From assembly GCA_048859965.1 (NCBI GenBank), contig JBLIZO010000059.1, positions 1-30,887 of the forward strand: a DNA stretch of 30,887 nucleotides, in the 5' to 3' direction. Positions 8,814 to 16,511 of the stretch are shown here, piece by piece (within the stretch, counting starts at the first letter, position 1; every line of letters begins with the position of its first letter). The translations under genes and the position numbers were made by a program. The notes under the pieces were generated by a model, which was given only the letters and a program-made list of their open reading frames with translations, did no database searches and was not told the DNA's origin. Origin of the DNA: Fluviibacter sp048859965. GTDB lineage: Bacteria; Pseudomonadota; Gammaproteobacteria; Burkholderiales; Rhodocyclaceae.

Positions 8814-9368
8814 TTAGAAAGCCGTTTTTCCTGAAAGCCAGCGCTGCAAATTTTCGAGAGGCAGATACCCCTTCGCAATCCTGCCGTCGCTGCTCACCGT
8901 CGATGGGGTGAAATAGATATCCTGGTTCTTGGCGAAACGCACATTGGACTGAATCGGGTTCGGACAATCGCTCTTTGACGGGGCTATCTGCTCCCCGCGC
9001 ATGATCGTCTGCAAAGCCTGAAGACGCCCACGATTATCTGCACTGCTGCACCAGATTTGTAGGGACTTGCGGGCGCCCGATTCGGAAATCGGCGTCAGAA
9101 ACCGATAGATCGTGAGGTTGTCGACCTGCGCCAGCGTCTGCTCGTATTTTCTACAGTAGCCGCAATCCGGGTCCGTAAAAACAGCGATTCTACGGCTGCC
9201 ATTGCCTCGAACTTCAACGATTGCGTCAGACAGTTGTAAGGACTGCCAGTTGAAATGTGGTGATTCGAATGGCGCATCCGACGGCAGCGCCGCATACACC
9301 GAACTCGCCAAACACAGTTGTAGCAACGTCAGCACGGTTGCCCAGCGCACTAATAGCGATCTCATCAT
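8814..9368 (-). CDS. Periplasmic DsbC/DsbG-like thiol:disulfide protein, no dimerisation domain
   Basis: The 184-residue protein has a signal peptide (about residues 1-26, ending SSVYA). Its catalytic thioredoxin-like domain resembles DsbC: AVFTDPDCGYCRKYE with the CGYC pair at 69-72, a second cysteine pair at 107 and 135, the cis-proline TP at 154-155 in YFTPSTV, and DGRIAKGY after it. DsbC is about 230 residues in its precursor form and dimerises through an N-terminal domain; here only about 30 residues precede the catalytic domain, so it is short or monomeric. It is divergent from soxC with 105 bases between starts. By position it may act like the Sox-associated thioredoxins SoxS/SoxW, keeping the SoxY cysteine reduced; this is inference. 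Starts at 9368 and 9365 are both possible. Confidence 0.82.
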   Translation of the reverse strand: MMRSLLVRWATVLTLLQLCLASSVYAALPSDAPFESPHFNWQSLQLSDAIVEVRGNGSRRIAVFTDPDCGYCRKYEQTLAQVDNLTIYRFLTPISESGARKSLQIWCSSADNRGRLQALQTIMRGEQIAPSKSDCPNPIQSNVRFAKNQDIYFTPSTVSSDGRIAKGYLPLENLQRWLSGKTAF

Positions 9369-9473
9369 GTTTTACCAATTGATAACTTGTTGCAGCGCGA
9401 AATGATTGTTAACCGTTGATTGAGTATAGTTCATTTGAATCTATTTATTTATTAATTGATGCGAGGCTCAAGG
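9369..9473. promoter_or_regulatory. AT-rich divergent control region of the sox operon and the DsbC-like gene
   Basis: This 105-base gap is markedly AT-richer than the flanking genes. TATAGT at 9425-9430 is a plausible -10 for soxC, without a convincing -35. The hexamer TGATTG occurs twice (9403-9408 and 9417-9422) in a 14-base direct repeat just upstream of that -10, and ATTGAT also occurs near 9379 and 9455. These repeats could be regulator sites, for example for a SoxR-type repressor, but no soxR gene lies in the window. Confidence 0.4.
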
Positions 9474-10883
9474 ATGAACAAGAAGCAACTTGAAGACACC
9501 TCCGCCGTTGAAACCAGCGATGGCATCGTGGCATCCGGTCGGATCCAGAAAGCACCGGAGAACTTTCTAACCCCCTCGGATATTGCCGAGGTCAGCAATG
9601 GTCGCAGAAACTTCCTGCGTGGCGCCTTCCTCACCGCAGTAACGGCCATGACCGGCCGTCAGGCCTTTGCGCAGGATCCAACGGCCAGAGTAGATGCATC
9701 GACGGGCGACCCCTACATTCTGCAACCGCAGACCTGGGCAACCACACTGGGCCAAGGGGTCGCAACAGCGCCTTATGGTCTACCCTCCAAGTATGAATCC
9801 GAGGTCATTCGCCGCCCCAGCCCAGGTCTGACGCAGACGACGCAATCCAGCGTGTCATTCTCCCCGCTGCAAAGCATGTTCGGCATCATTACGGCGTCCG
9901 GCTTACATTTTGAACGGCATCATCAGGGCTGGTACGACATAGATCCGAGCAAGCATCGCTTCATGGTCAACGGCTCGAATCCCGAGCTCGTTAAAAAGCC
10001 CAAGGTTTACACCATGGACGACATCATGCGGCTCCCGTTCGTGTCGCGGATCCACTTCATCGAATGTGGTGCCAATACGGGCATGGAATGGGGCAATGTC
10101 GCCGTTCCAACCGTGCAGTACACCCATGGCATGCTTTCCTGCTCGGAATTCACGGGTGTGCCGCTTCGTGTATTGCTCGAAGATTGCGGCGTGGATTTCA
10201 AGAAGGGCAAATACATTCTGGCTGAAGGCGCGGATGGTTCAGCCATGACCCGCACCATCCCGATGGAAATGGTGCTGAACGACGAAGTGCTGGTTGCCTA
10301 CGGCATGAACGGTGAAATGATTCGTCCTGAAAACGGTTACCCAATGCGCCTGGTGGTGCCGGGCGTCCAAGGTGTGTCGTGGGTCAAATGGCTGCGCCGT
10401 ATTGAAGTGGGCGATCAACCCTATGCCACCAAAGATGAAGCCGTTCATTACATTGATCTCATGCCCGATGGGCAGCACCGCCAGTACACCTCGATTCAGG
10501 AGTGCAAATCGGTCATTACCACGCCCTCGGGCGGCCAGAAGCTTCTGGATAAAGGCTATTACACCATCACGGGGCTGGCCTGGTCAGGTCGCGGCAAAAT
10601 CAAACGCGTCGATGTCTCTACCGACGGCGGCATTACCTGGCGACAGGCCAAACTGGAAACACCGGTGCTCTCCAAAGCGCTGACCCGCTTCAGCATCCCT
10701 TGGAACTGGAGTGGCAACGAAGCCATCCTCCAGTCCCGCGCCGTCGATGAGACTGGCTTTGTCCAGCCCAACTATCGCCAACTACGCGAAGTTCGCGGTA
10801 CACGTTCCATCTATCACAACAACGCCATCCAGTCCTGGGGCGTTGGCCAAGACGGCGAGGTGAGCAATGTCCAAGTTCTCTAA
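9474..10883 (+). CDS. soxC: SoxC, sulfane dehydrogenase molybdenum subunit
   Basis: SoxC is the molybdopterin subunit of Sox(CD)2, which removes six electrons from the SoxY-bound sulfane sulfur. The 469-residue product starts at ATG 9474, served by GAGG at 9463-9466; in-frame TTG 9456 and ATG 9459 would add only six or five residues. A twin-arginine signal sits unusually far in, at residues 44-50 (RRNFLRG), after a polar N-terminus, which is usual for SoxC. The sulfite-oxidase-fold motif FIECGANTGMEWGN is at about 195-208. The molybdenum-coordinating cysteine is expected at Cys223 in THGMLSCSEFTGV. The C-terminal third is the Mo-co dimerisation domain (STDGGITWRQAKL). Its end overlaps the soxD start by 17 bases. 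Confidence 0.97.
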   Translation: MNKKQLEDTSAVETSDGIVASGRIQKAPENFLTPSDIAEVSNGRRNFLRGAFLTAVTAMTGRQAFAQDPTARVDASTGDPYILQPQTWATTLGQGVATAPYGLPSKYESEVIRRPSPGLTQTTQSSVSFSPLQSMFGIITASGLHFERHHQGWYDIDPSKHRFMVNGSNPELVKKPKVYTMDDIMRLPFVSRIHFIECGANTGMEWGNVAVPTVQYTHGMLSCSEFTGVPLRVLLEDCGVDFKKGKYILAEGADGSAMTRTIPMEMVLNDEVLVAYGMNGEMIRPENGYPMRLVVPGVQGVSWVKWLRRIEVGDQPYATKDEAVHYIDLMPDGQHRQYTSIQECKSVITTPSGGQKLLDKGYYTITGLAWSGRGKIKRVDVSTDGGITWRQAKLETPVLSKALTRFSIPWNWSGNEAILQSRAVDETGFVQPNYRQLREVRGTRSIYHNNAIQSWGVGQDGEVSNVQVL

Positions 10884-11922
10884 TAGGCTGAAGCCCGCCA
10901 TCGCAGTGACTGCGTTCGCGCTGCTGCTTTCCCATCACGCACTGGCAGCCGAGAAATTCTCCGGCGTCGGCAGATCGGCAACGCCTGCGGAAGTGCAGGC
11001 CTGGGATATTGATGTCCGCCCGGATTTCAAAGGCTTGCCGCCGGGTTCCGGTAGCGTGGAAAAGGGTCAGGAAATCTGGGAAGCCAAATGCGCGAGTTGC
11101 CACGGCACCTTCGGTGAAAACAACACCGTGTTCACCCCACTGGTGGGCGGCACAACGCAGGAGGATGTCAAATCCGGTCACGTCGCCAATTTGAAGCGCA
11201 AGGACTACCCTGGCAGAACGACACTCATGAAGGTGGCGACTGTCTCGACGCTCTGGGATTACATCCATCGCGCCATGCCCTGGAACGCCCCCAAATCGCT
11301 GAGTAACGACGACGTGTATGCGGTCGTCGCCTACCTGTTGAATCTGGGCGAAGTCGTGCCGGATGACTTTGTGCTCACCGACAAAAATATCGCCGAAGTC
11401 CAGAAGCGATTGCCGAACCGTAACGGCATGACGCTCAAACATGCCATGTGGCCGGGCAAGAGTGGCTTGGTGACAGCCACGCCGCCGGATACGCATAACA
11501 CGGCCTGCATGACCAACTGCAAGAAGGCACCGGAAGTCAGCTCCCGCTTGCCGGACTATGCCTGGTCGTCACATGGCGATCTTTCGGTGCAAACCCGGCC
11601 CTTCGGGCAAACGCGTGGGCGCGGTGCGGACAGCGGTGCCGCCGCTGCCAGCAAGCCTGCGCACAACCCGAACTATGCGCTGGCCGAGAAATCCGGCTGC
11701 CTGGCCTGTCACGGTGTCAATAACAAAATTGTTGGCCCCGGCTTCAACGAAGTGGCCGAGAAATACAAAGGCCAGGATGTCACCGCCAAACTGGTCAAAA
11801 AGATCAGGAATGGCGGCGACGGCGTTTGGGGCCAGATACCCATGCCGCCACAAACCAATCTCAAGGATGAAGAGATTCAATCACTCGTGCAATGGATCCT
11901 GTCCGGCGCACCGCAACAGTAA
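10867..11922 (+). CDS. soxD: SoxD, diheme cytochrome c subunit of sulfane dehydrogenase
   Basis: This 351-residue protein passes electrons from SoxC to the respiratory chain. Residues 1-28 form a Sec signal (ending HHALAAEK). Two c-type heme sites are seen: CASCH at 75-79 and CLACH at 278-282, with Met326 in QIPMPPQ a likely ligand of the second heme. A cysteine pair at 214/218 lies between them. A short Gly/Ala/Ser linker (about 251-263) separates the second domain. The ATG lies inside the soxC coding end, so the two subunits are translationally coupled, as expected of a heterotetramer. Length and domain order match known SoxD proteins. Confidence 0.96.
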   Translation: MSKFSNRLKPAIAVTAFALLLSHHALAAEKFSGVGRSATPAEVQAWDIDVRPDFKGLPPGSGSVEKGQEIWEAKCASCHGTFGENNTVFTPLVGGTTQEDVKSGHVANLKRKDYPGRTTLMKVATVSTLWDYIHRAMPWNAPKSLSNDDVYAVVAYLLNLGEVVPDDFVLTDKNIAEVQKRLPNRNGMTLKHAMWPGKSGLVTATPPDTHNTACMTNCKKAPEVSSRLPDYAWSSHGDLSVQTRPFGQTRGRGADSGAAAASKPAHNPNYALAEKSGCLACHGVNNKIVGPGFNEVAEKYKGQDVTAKLVKKIRNGGDGVWGQIPMPPQTNLKDEEIQSLVQWILSGAPQQ

Positions 11923-11951
11923 CCTTACCCCACACTCCAAAGGAGATCACG

Positions 11952-12425
11952 ATGACTATGTCCACACAGCAGTTTGACCGCCGCCAGATCCTGAAAGCCG
12001 CCAGCGGCCTCAGCCTGGTTGCCGCTGGCCTGACACTTGCACCAAAAATGGCCTTGGCCGCCTGGAACAAAGCCGCATTCGATGCCAAGACGATGAGCGA
12101 TACGTTTGCTGCCATGGGTGCAGGTTCGCCAACTGCCAGCTCGGACGTACAGATCGTGGCATCAGACATCGCCGAAAACGGCGCTGTCGTGCCCATCACG
12201 GTCGTCAGCAAACTGCCGAACACCGAACAGATCTCGATTCTGGTCGAGAAGAACCCCAATATGCTCGCCGCCCAGTTTGACCTGACCGCCGATGTCGTAC
12301 CTGAAGTGACGACACGGATCAAAATGGGGCAGACCTCCAACGTGGTTGCACTGGTTCGTGCAGGCGGAAAGTACTACACCGCCACCAAGGAAATCAAAGT
12401 CACCCTCGGCGGCTGCGGCGGCTAA
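11952..12425 (+). CDS. soxY: SoxY, sulfur-substrate carrier subunit
   Basis: SoxY covalently carries sulfur intermediates of the Sox cycle on a C-terminal cysteine. The 157-residue product starts at ATG 11952, after AAGGAG at 11940-11945. It has a twin-arginine signal (FDRRQILKAASG, residues 8-19), which explains co-export of the signal-less SoxZ. The swinging arm is intact: the protein ends in GGCGG with the carrier cysteine at 155. The mature domain has the expected ig-like length, and the sequence VVPITVVSKLPNTEQISILVEKNPNM is typical of the family. Confidence 0.97.
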   Translation: MTMSTQQFDRRQILKAASGLSLVAAGLTLAPKMALAAWNKAAFDAKTMSDTFAAMGAGSPTASSDVQIVASDIAENGAVVPITVVSKLPNTEQISILVEKNPNMLAAQFDLTADVVPEVTTRIKMGQTSNVVALVRAGGKYYTATKEIKVTLGGCGG

Positions 12426-12465
12426 CCTTTGACAAGACCATCAGACACTATTCCGGAGATTAAAT

Positions 12466-12777
12466 ATGGCTAACCCGATGAAAATTCGTGCCACGAACAA
12501 AGATGGCATCACTGAAATCAAGATTCTGATGAATCACGAAATGGAAACCGGCCAGCGCAAGGATGCTAGCGGTGCCGTGATCCCCGCCTGGTTCATCAAC
12601 GAAGTCAAAGTGGAGTTGGCGGGCAAAACCGTATTGACCGCCCAATGGGGGCCATCGGTATCAAAGAACCCCTATCTGGCATTCAAAGCCAAGGGCGGCA
12701 AAGCCGGCGACAAAGTGGTCGTCACCTGGACCGATAACAAAGGTGACAAACGCACGGACGAAGCCACCGTATCCTGA
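12466..12777 (+). CDS. soxZ: SoxZ, partner of the SoxY carrier
   Basis: The 103-residue protein forms the SoxYZ heterodimer that scaffolds the carrier arm. It has no signal peptide and is expected to be exported with SoxY by the Tat route. The start has a good GGAG site (12452-12455). Family-typical stretches are ITEIKILMNHEMETGQRKD near the N-terminus, PAWFINEVKV, and the closing VVTWTDNKGD. No cysteine is present, as usual. It follows soxY by 40 bases. Confidence 0.96.
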   Translation: MANPMKIRATNKDGITEIKILMNHEMETGQRKDASGAVIPAWFINEVKVELAGKTVLTAQWGPSVSKNPYLAFKAKGGKAGDKVVVTWTDNKGDKRTDEATVS

Positions 12778-12818
12778 ACCGCGTCATACCCAGATCACGA
12801 TCATAGAGGGGACACACC

Positions 12819-13628
12819 ATGCGTACGCAACACATGAAGGCAACGCTGCTCGCTGCAGCCGCTGCCTTTGCTGTCGGCGCCCAAGCACAACAAGACAGCA
12901 CCACCGCTGGCATTGAGGCCTACCGCGAGGCCCTGCAGGATGGCAACCCCGCCGACCTGTATGTGGATTCCGGCGCCGAAATCTGGAAGAAGAAAGCCGG
13001 TCCGAAAAATGCCTCTCTGGAAAAATGTGATCTGGGTCTGGGCCCGGGCAAAGTCAAAGGGGCTTATGCCCAACTCCCCCGCTATTTCAAAGACACCAAC
13101 AAGGTGCAGGATCTGGAATCCCGTCTGTTGAGCTGTATGGAGAAACTGCAAGGGGTCGATACGACACAGATCGTCAAGGCATCCTTCACGTCACCGGACA
13201 AAGCGGATCTGGTCGCTTTGACGGCTTATATCTCTGCCGAATCGAAGGGCATGAAGGTCAAGGTTCCTCTGGCTCACCCCAAAGAAAAACAGATGTTTGA
13301 TCTGGGTCGCCGTCTGTTCTTCTATCAGGCCGGCCCTTACGACTTTGCCTGCGCCACCTGCCACGGCCAGGAAGGCAAGCGCATCCGCCTACAGGACCTG
13401 CCCTATATCAACAGCCCGGAAGGCGCAGCCAAGGGCTGGACCACCTGGCCGGCTTATCGCGTCAGCTCCGGCCAGATGTGGAGCATGCAATGGCGTATCA
13501 ACGACTGCTTCCGCCAGCAACGCTTCCCCGAGCCCATCTATGCCTCCGATGTCACAGTCGCCATCTCGTCCTTCATGGCGGGCATGTCGAATGGCGCAGC
13601 CATGCAAACCCCAGGTATCAAACGCTAA
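12819..13628 (+). CDS. soxA: SoxA, L-cysteine S-thiosulfotransferase catalytic cytochrome (monoheme type)
   Basis: SoxA with SoxX oxidatively conjugates thiosulfate to the SoxY cysteine. The 269-residue precursor has a signal peptide ending near AQAQ (residue 24). Only one heme site is present, CATCH at 178-182. The axial cysteine, which becomes a persulfide in known SoxA proteins, is Cys230 in NDCFRQQRFP. In diheme SoxA the N-terminal domain holds another CxxCH; here that place has single cysteines at 70 and 106, which probably form a disulfide as in the Starkeya-type protein. The gene follows soxZ by 41 bases, with GAGGGG upstream of the ATG. Confidence 0.96.
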   Translation: MRTQHMKATLLAAAAAFAVGAQAQQDSTTAGIEAYREALQDGNPADLYVDSGAEIWKKKAGPKNASLEKCDLGLGPGKVKGAYAQLPRYFKDTNKVQDLESRLLSCMEKLQGVDTTQIVKASFTSPDKADLVALTAYISAESKGMKVKVPLAHPKEKQMFDLGRRLFFYQAGPYDFACATCHGQEGKRIRLQDLPYINSPEGAAKGWTTWPAYRVSSGQMWSMQWRINDCFRQQRFPEPIYASDVTVAISSFMAGMSNGAAMQTPGIKR

Positions 13629-13638
13629 GGAGACCGTG

Positions 13639-14304
13639 ATGATGACGATGAAGAAAAAGACCGTGGTCGCACTCTCTCTGGTAACGGCTATTGCCGCAGG
13701 TGCAGCCTGTGCGGCACCGCCGCCTCTGCCCAAAGATGGCACCTGGGGACCAGGCGCTGGCGATGCCCCTTTCGACGCGATGATGCAATCCGGTTTTCAA
13801 AGCCGGGGGATTGCGACGATTGACCGGTTGAAACAGGACCCCACCCAGAAACTGTGCTCCAATCCGATCTCCGCCTACAGCGACAAGAACGCGGCGTTAC
13901 GTGAAAAGCTTCTGGCCGCTAACGAAGCGACCATTAAGTACCCGGCAGATGGCAAATACATGGGCGACTGGAAAAATGGCGAGAAAATCGCCCAGAGCGG
14001 CAAAGGCCTGACCTGGACCGACAAAGCCGGGGAGGCCAATGGCGGCAACTGCTATAACTGCCATCAGATCACCAAGAACGAACTTTCCTACGGCACCATT
14101 GGCCCGAGTCTCTACAACTACGGCAAACTGCGCGGCAACTCGACGGAAGTGGTGAAGTACACCTGGGGCAAAATCTACAATGCCAAGGCCACCAATCTCT
14201 GTTCGCTGATGCCGCGCGCCGGCGCCATGGGGGTGCTCACGGAAGATCAGATCCGTGACCTCATGGCGTTGCTGCTGGACCCGGAATCCCCCGTTAACCA
14301 ATAA
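13639..14304 (+). CDS. soxX: SoxX, monoheme cytochrome c of SoxAX, long form
   Basis: SoxX accepts electrons from SoxA and passes them on. The frame is open far upstream inside soxA, but the start is fixed by AAGGAG at 13627-13632 and by the signal peptide that begins right there (MMTMKKKTVVALSLVTAIAA). The 221-residue product is longer than the roughly 150-residue SoxX of classical systems; the extra part lies before the heme site CYNCH at 138-142. Met191 in CSLMPRAG is the expected distal ligand. Cysteines 73 and 188 may pair. A long SoxX together with a monoheme SoxA is a consistent combination. Confidence 0.95.
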   Translation: MMTMKKKTVVALSLVTAIAAGAACAAPPPLPKDGTWGPGAGDAPFDAMMQSGFQSRGIATIDRLKQDPTQKLCSNPISAYSDKNAALREKLLAANEATIKYPADGKYMGDWKNGEKIAQSGKGLTWTDKAGEANGGNCYNCHQITKNELSYGTIGPSLYNYGKLRGNSTEVVKYTWGKIYNAKATNLCSLMPRAGAMGVLTEDQIRDLMALLLDPESPVNQ

Positions 14305-14330
14305 CCAGCAATCGCCGGAGAATCATCGAG

Positions 14331-16064
14331 ATGGATCGTCGTTCATTTCTGCAGTTGCTCGCCGCAGCAGCGGCTTCGGGCATGGCACTGCCTACCCGCG
14401 CAGCTCAGGCGGAAAGTGCTGCCGCCAGCTATTATGAAGCGCCCGCCTTTGGCAACGTGTCGTTTCTGCACATCACCGACTGCCACGCGCAACTGAACCC
14501 GATCCACTTTCGTGAGCCCAATGTCAACATCGGCATTGGCAGCATGTGGGGGCGCGTTCCGCATCTGGTCGGTAACCATTTCCTTAATCACTTCAACTTC
14601 AAGGCCCAGACAATGGAGGCACATGCCTTCACGTTTCTGGATTTCGAAGCACTGGCCAGAATCTACGGCAAGGTCGGCGGTTTCGCCCACCTTGCCACGC
14701 TGGTCAAACAGGTGCGAGCCAACCGCCCTGGCGCGTTACTCCTTGATGGCGGCGATACCTGGCAAGGCTCGGGTACGGCGCTGTGGACAGACGCCCAGGA
14801 TATGGTCGATGCTGCCAAACTGCTGGGCGTCGATATCATGACCCTGCACTGGGAATGTACCTATGGCGCTGATCGGGTCATGGAAATTTCCAACAAGGAC
14901 TTTGCCGGGCACATTGATATCGTGGCCCAGAACATCAAAACCGCCGACTTCGGTGACCAAGTGTTCAAACCCTACGTCCTGCGCGATGTGAACGGCACCA
15001 AAGTGGCGGTCATCGGTCAGGCTTTCCCCTACACGCCTATCGCCAACCCGCGTTATTTCGTCCCGGACTGGACCTTCGGTATCCAGGAGGAAAACATGCA
15101 GGCCATGGTGGACGAAGCGCGCGGCAAGGGCGCCAAAGTCGTGGTGGTACTGTCGCACAATGGCATGGATGTCGATCTCAAAATGGCGTCCCGTGTACGT
15201 GGCATCGACGCCATTTTTGGTGGCCATACCCATGACGGTGTGCCCAAACCCACCCTGGTACAGAACCCGGGAGGCAAAACCTTGGTCATGAACGCCGGTT
15301 CCAACGGTAAGTTCCTCGGCGTTCTGGACCTGGACGTGCGCGATGGCCGCATTGCCGACTATCGCTACCGCCTGATGCCGATATTCTCGAACCTGCTACC
15401 GGCCGATCCGGCAATGGATCAACTGATTCGGAAAGTCCGTGCGCCGTACATTCAGAAGCTCGACGAAAAACTGGCCGTTTCCGAAGGACTGCTCTTCCGT
15501 CGCGGTAACTTTAATGGCAGTTTCGACCAACTGATCGTCAACGCGCTGATGCAGGAAAAGAACGCCGAAATGGCCTTTTCACCGGGCTTCCGCTGGGGCA
15601 CTACCGTACTACCGGGCGAATCGGTCACCATGGAAAACGTCCTCGATCAGACTGCCATCACCTATCCCTACGTCACTGTGAACAACCTCACCGGTGCCCA
15701 GATCAAGGAAATCATGGAAGATGTCTGTGACAACCTGTTCAATCCGGATCCCTACTACCAGCAGGGTGGCGACATGGTGCGTGTCGGCGGCATGCAGTAC
15801 ACCTGCGACCCAACGGCCAAGGCGGGCAAGCGCATCAGCAATATGCGCCTGAACGGCAAGCTGATTGACGCCAGTAAAAAATATAAAGTGGCTGGCTGGG
15901 CGCCAGTGGCCGAAGAATCGCGCGACATGGCGGGCGACCCGATCTGGGATGTGGTCGCCCGTAATTTGCGTCAGCAGAAAACCATCAAACCCGTTCAGAT
16001 CAATCAACCGGCTTTGAAAGGCGTTGCCGACAATCCCGGCATTCAATCCTATGCAAAATTCTAA
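14331..16064 (+). CDS. soxB: SoxB, S-sulfosulfanyl-L-cysteine sulfohydrolase
   Basis: This is the dimanganese hydrolase that releases sulfate from the SoxY S-thiosulfonate. The 577-residue product begins with a twin-arginine signal (DRRSFLQLL). Metallophosphatase-type motifs follow: ITDCHAQ at 48-54 with Asp50 and His52, DGGDTWQGS at 139-147, the VLSHNGMD histidine, and the GGHTHDG histidine pair. The C-terminal 5'-nucleotidase domain contains GNFNGSFDQLIVNALMQ, with the family's substrate-pocket region. A GGAG site (14317-14320) precedes the ATG. It follows soxX by 26 bases. Confidence 0.97.
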   Translation: MDRRSFLQLLAAAAASGMALPTRAAQAESAAASYYEAPAFGNVSFLHITDCHAQLNPIHFREPNVNIGIGSMWGRVPHLVGNHFLNHFNFKAQTMEAHAFTFLDFEALARIYGKVGGFAHLATLVKQVRANRPGALLLDGGDTWQGSGTALWTDAQDMVDAAKLLGVDIMTLHWECTYGADRVMEISNKDFAGHIDIVAQNIKTADFGDQVFKPYVLRDVNGTKVAVIGQAFPYTPIANPRYFVPDWTFGIQEENMQAMVDEARGKGAKVVVVLSHNGMDVDLKMASRVRGIDAIFGGHTHDGVPKPTLVQNPGGKTLVMNAGSNGKFLGVLDLDVRDGRIADYRYRLMPIFSNLLPADPAMDQLIRKVRAPYIQKLDEKLAVSEGLLFRRGNFNGSFDQLIVNALMQEKNAEMAFSPGFRWGTTVLPGESVTMENVLDQTAITYPYVTVNNLTGAQIKEIMEDVCDNLFNPDPYYQQGGDMVRVGGMQYTCDPTAKAGKRISNMRLNGKLIDASKKYKVAGWAPVAEESRDMAGDPIWDVVARNLRQQKTIKPVQINQPALKGVADNPGIQSYAKF

Positions 16065-16076
16065 AGGAGAATCGTG

Positions 16077-16511
16077 ATGGGACTGCTCCACAGACACTGC
16101 AAACACTTCGCCGCCGCCGTCATTCTTGCCAGCATTACCGTCGTCGCATCTGCCGCCGACAAAGTCGTCTACCATATCGACGATGCCGCCTTGCAGGCCA
16201 CCCGCGCACTGCGCAACGTACGCAACCAATTGGATGTCGCGCCCAAAACCAACATCACCATGGTGGCCCACGCCGATGGCATCGACTTTCTGCTGGAAGG
16301 CGCCAGGGACACCAAAAACAACATCGAGTACGCCTCGCTGATCTCCGACCTGAAGGCACGCGGGGTCAGCTTTGAAGTATGCGAGATCACCATGGAGCGT
16401 CGCAAACTGGAAAAATCCCAATTTGTGCTGGAAGCCAGCTTCACCAAATCCGGTGTCGTTCGCATCACCGAACTCCAGAACCAGAAACACTACGCGTATA
16501 TCAAACCATGA
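16077..16511 (+). CDS. Exported DsrE-family protein
   Basis: The 144-residue protein is placed at ATG 16077, seven bases after AAGGAG (16064-16069); GTG 16074 is an alternative. Residues 1-27 look like a signal peptide (FAAAVILASITVVASAA). The rest has the DsrE/DsrF-like fold pattern: KVVYHIDD, a central ITMVAHADGIDFLLEG strand-loop, and GVSFEVCEITMERRKL with Cys102 at the position of the sulfur-binding DsrE cysteine. Cytoplasmic DsrE proteins are sulfur transferases; an exported version directly after soxB would act on periplasmic sulfane sulfur. Its stop overlaps the start of the next gene (ATGA at 16508-16511), so it is coupled to the YeeE/YedE transporter. Exact function is unknown. Confidence 0.85.
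   Translation: MGLLHRHCKHFAAAVILASITVVASAADKVVYHIDDAALQATRALRNVRNQLDVAPKTNITMVAHADGIDFLLEGARDTKNNIEYASLISDLKARGVSFEVCEITMERRKLEKSQFVLEASFTKSGVVRITELQNQKHYAYIKP

Noticed and set aside
10690..11496. Minus-strand open frame of 268 codons
   Set aside because: It is opposite soxC/soxD, which have complete motifs and ribosome sites.
13297..13638. N-terminal extension of soxX inside soxA
   Set aside because: The signal peptide and AAGGAG place the start at 13639; the upstream part is a shadow of soxA.
15609..16490. Minus-strand open frame of 293 codons
   Set aside because: It is opposite soxB and the DsrE-like gene; composition is that of an antisense frame.
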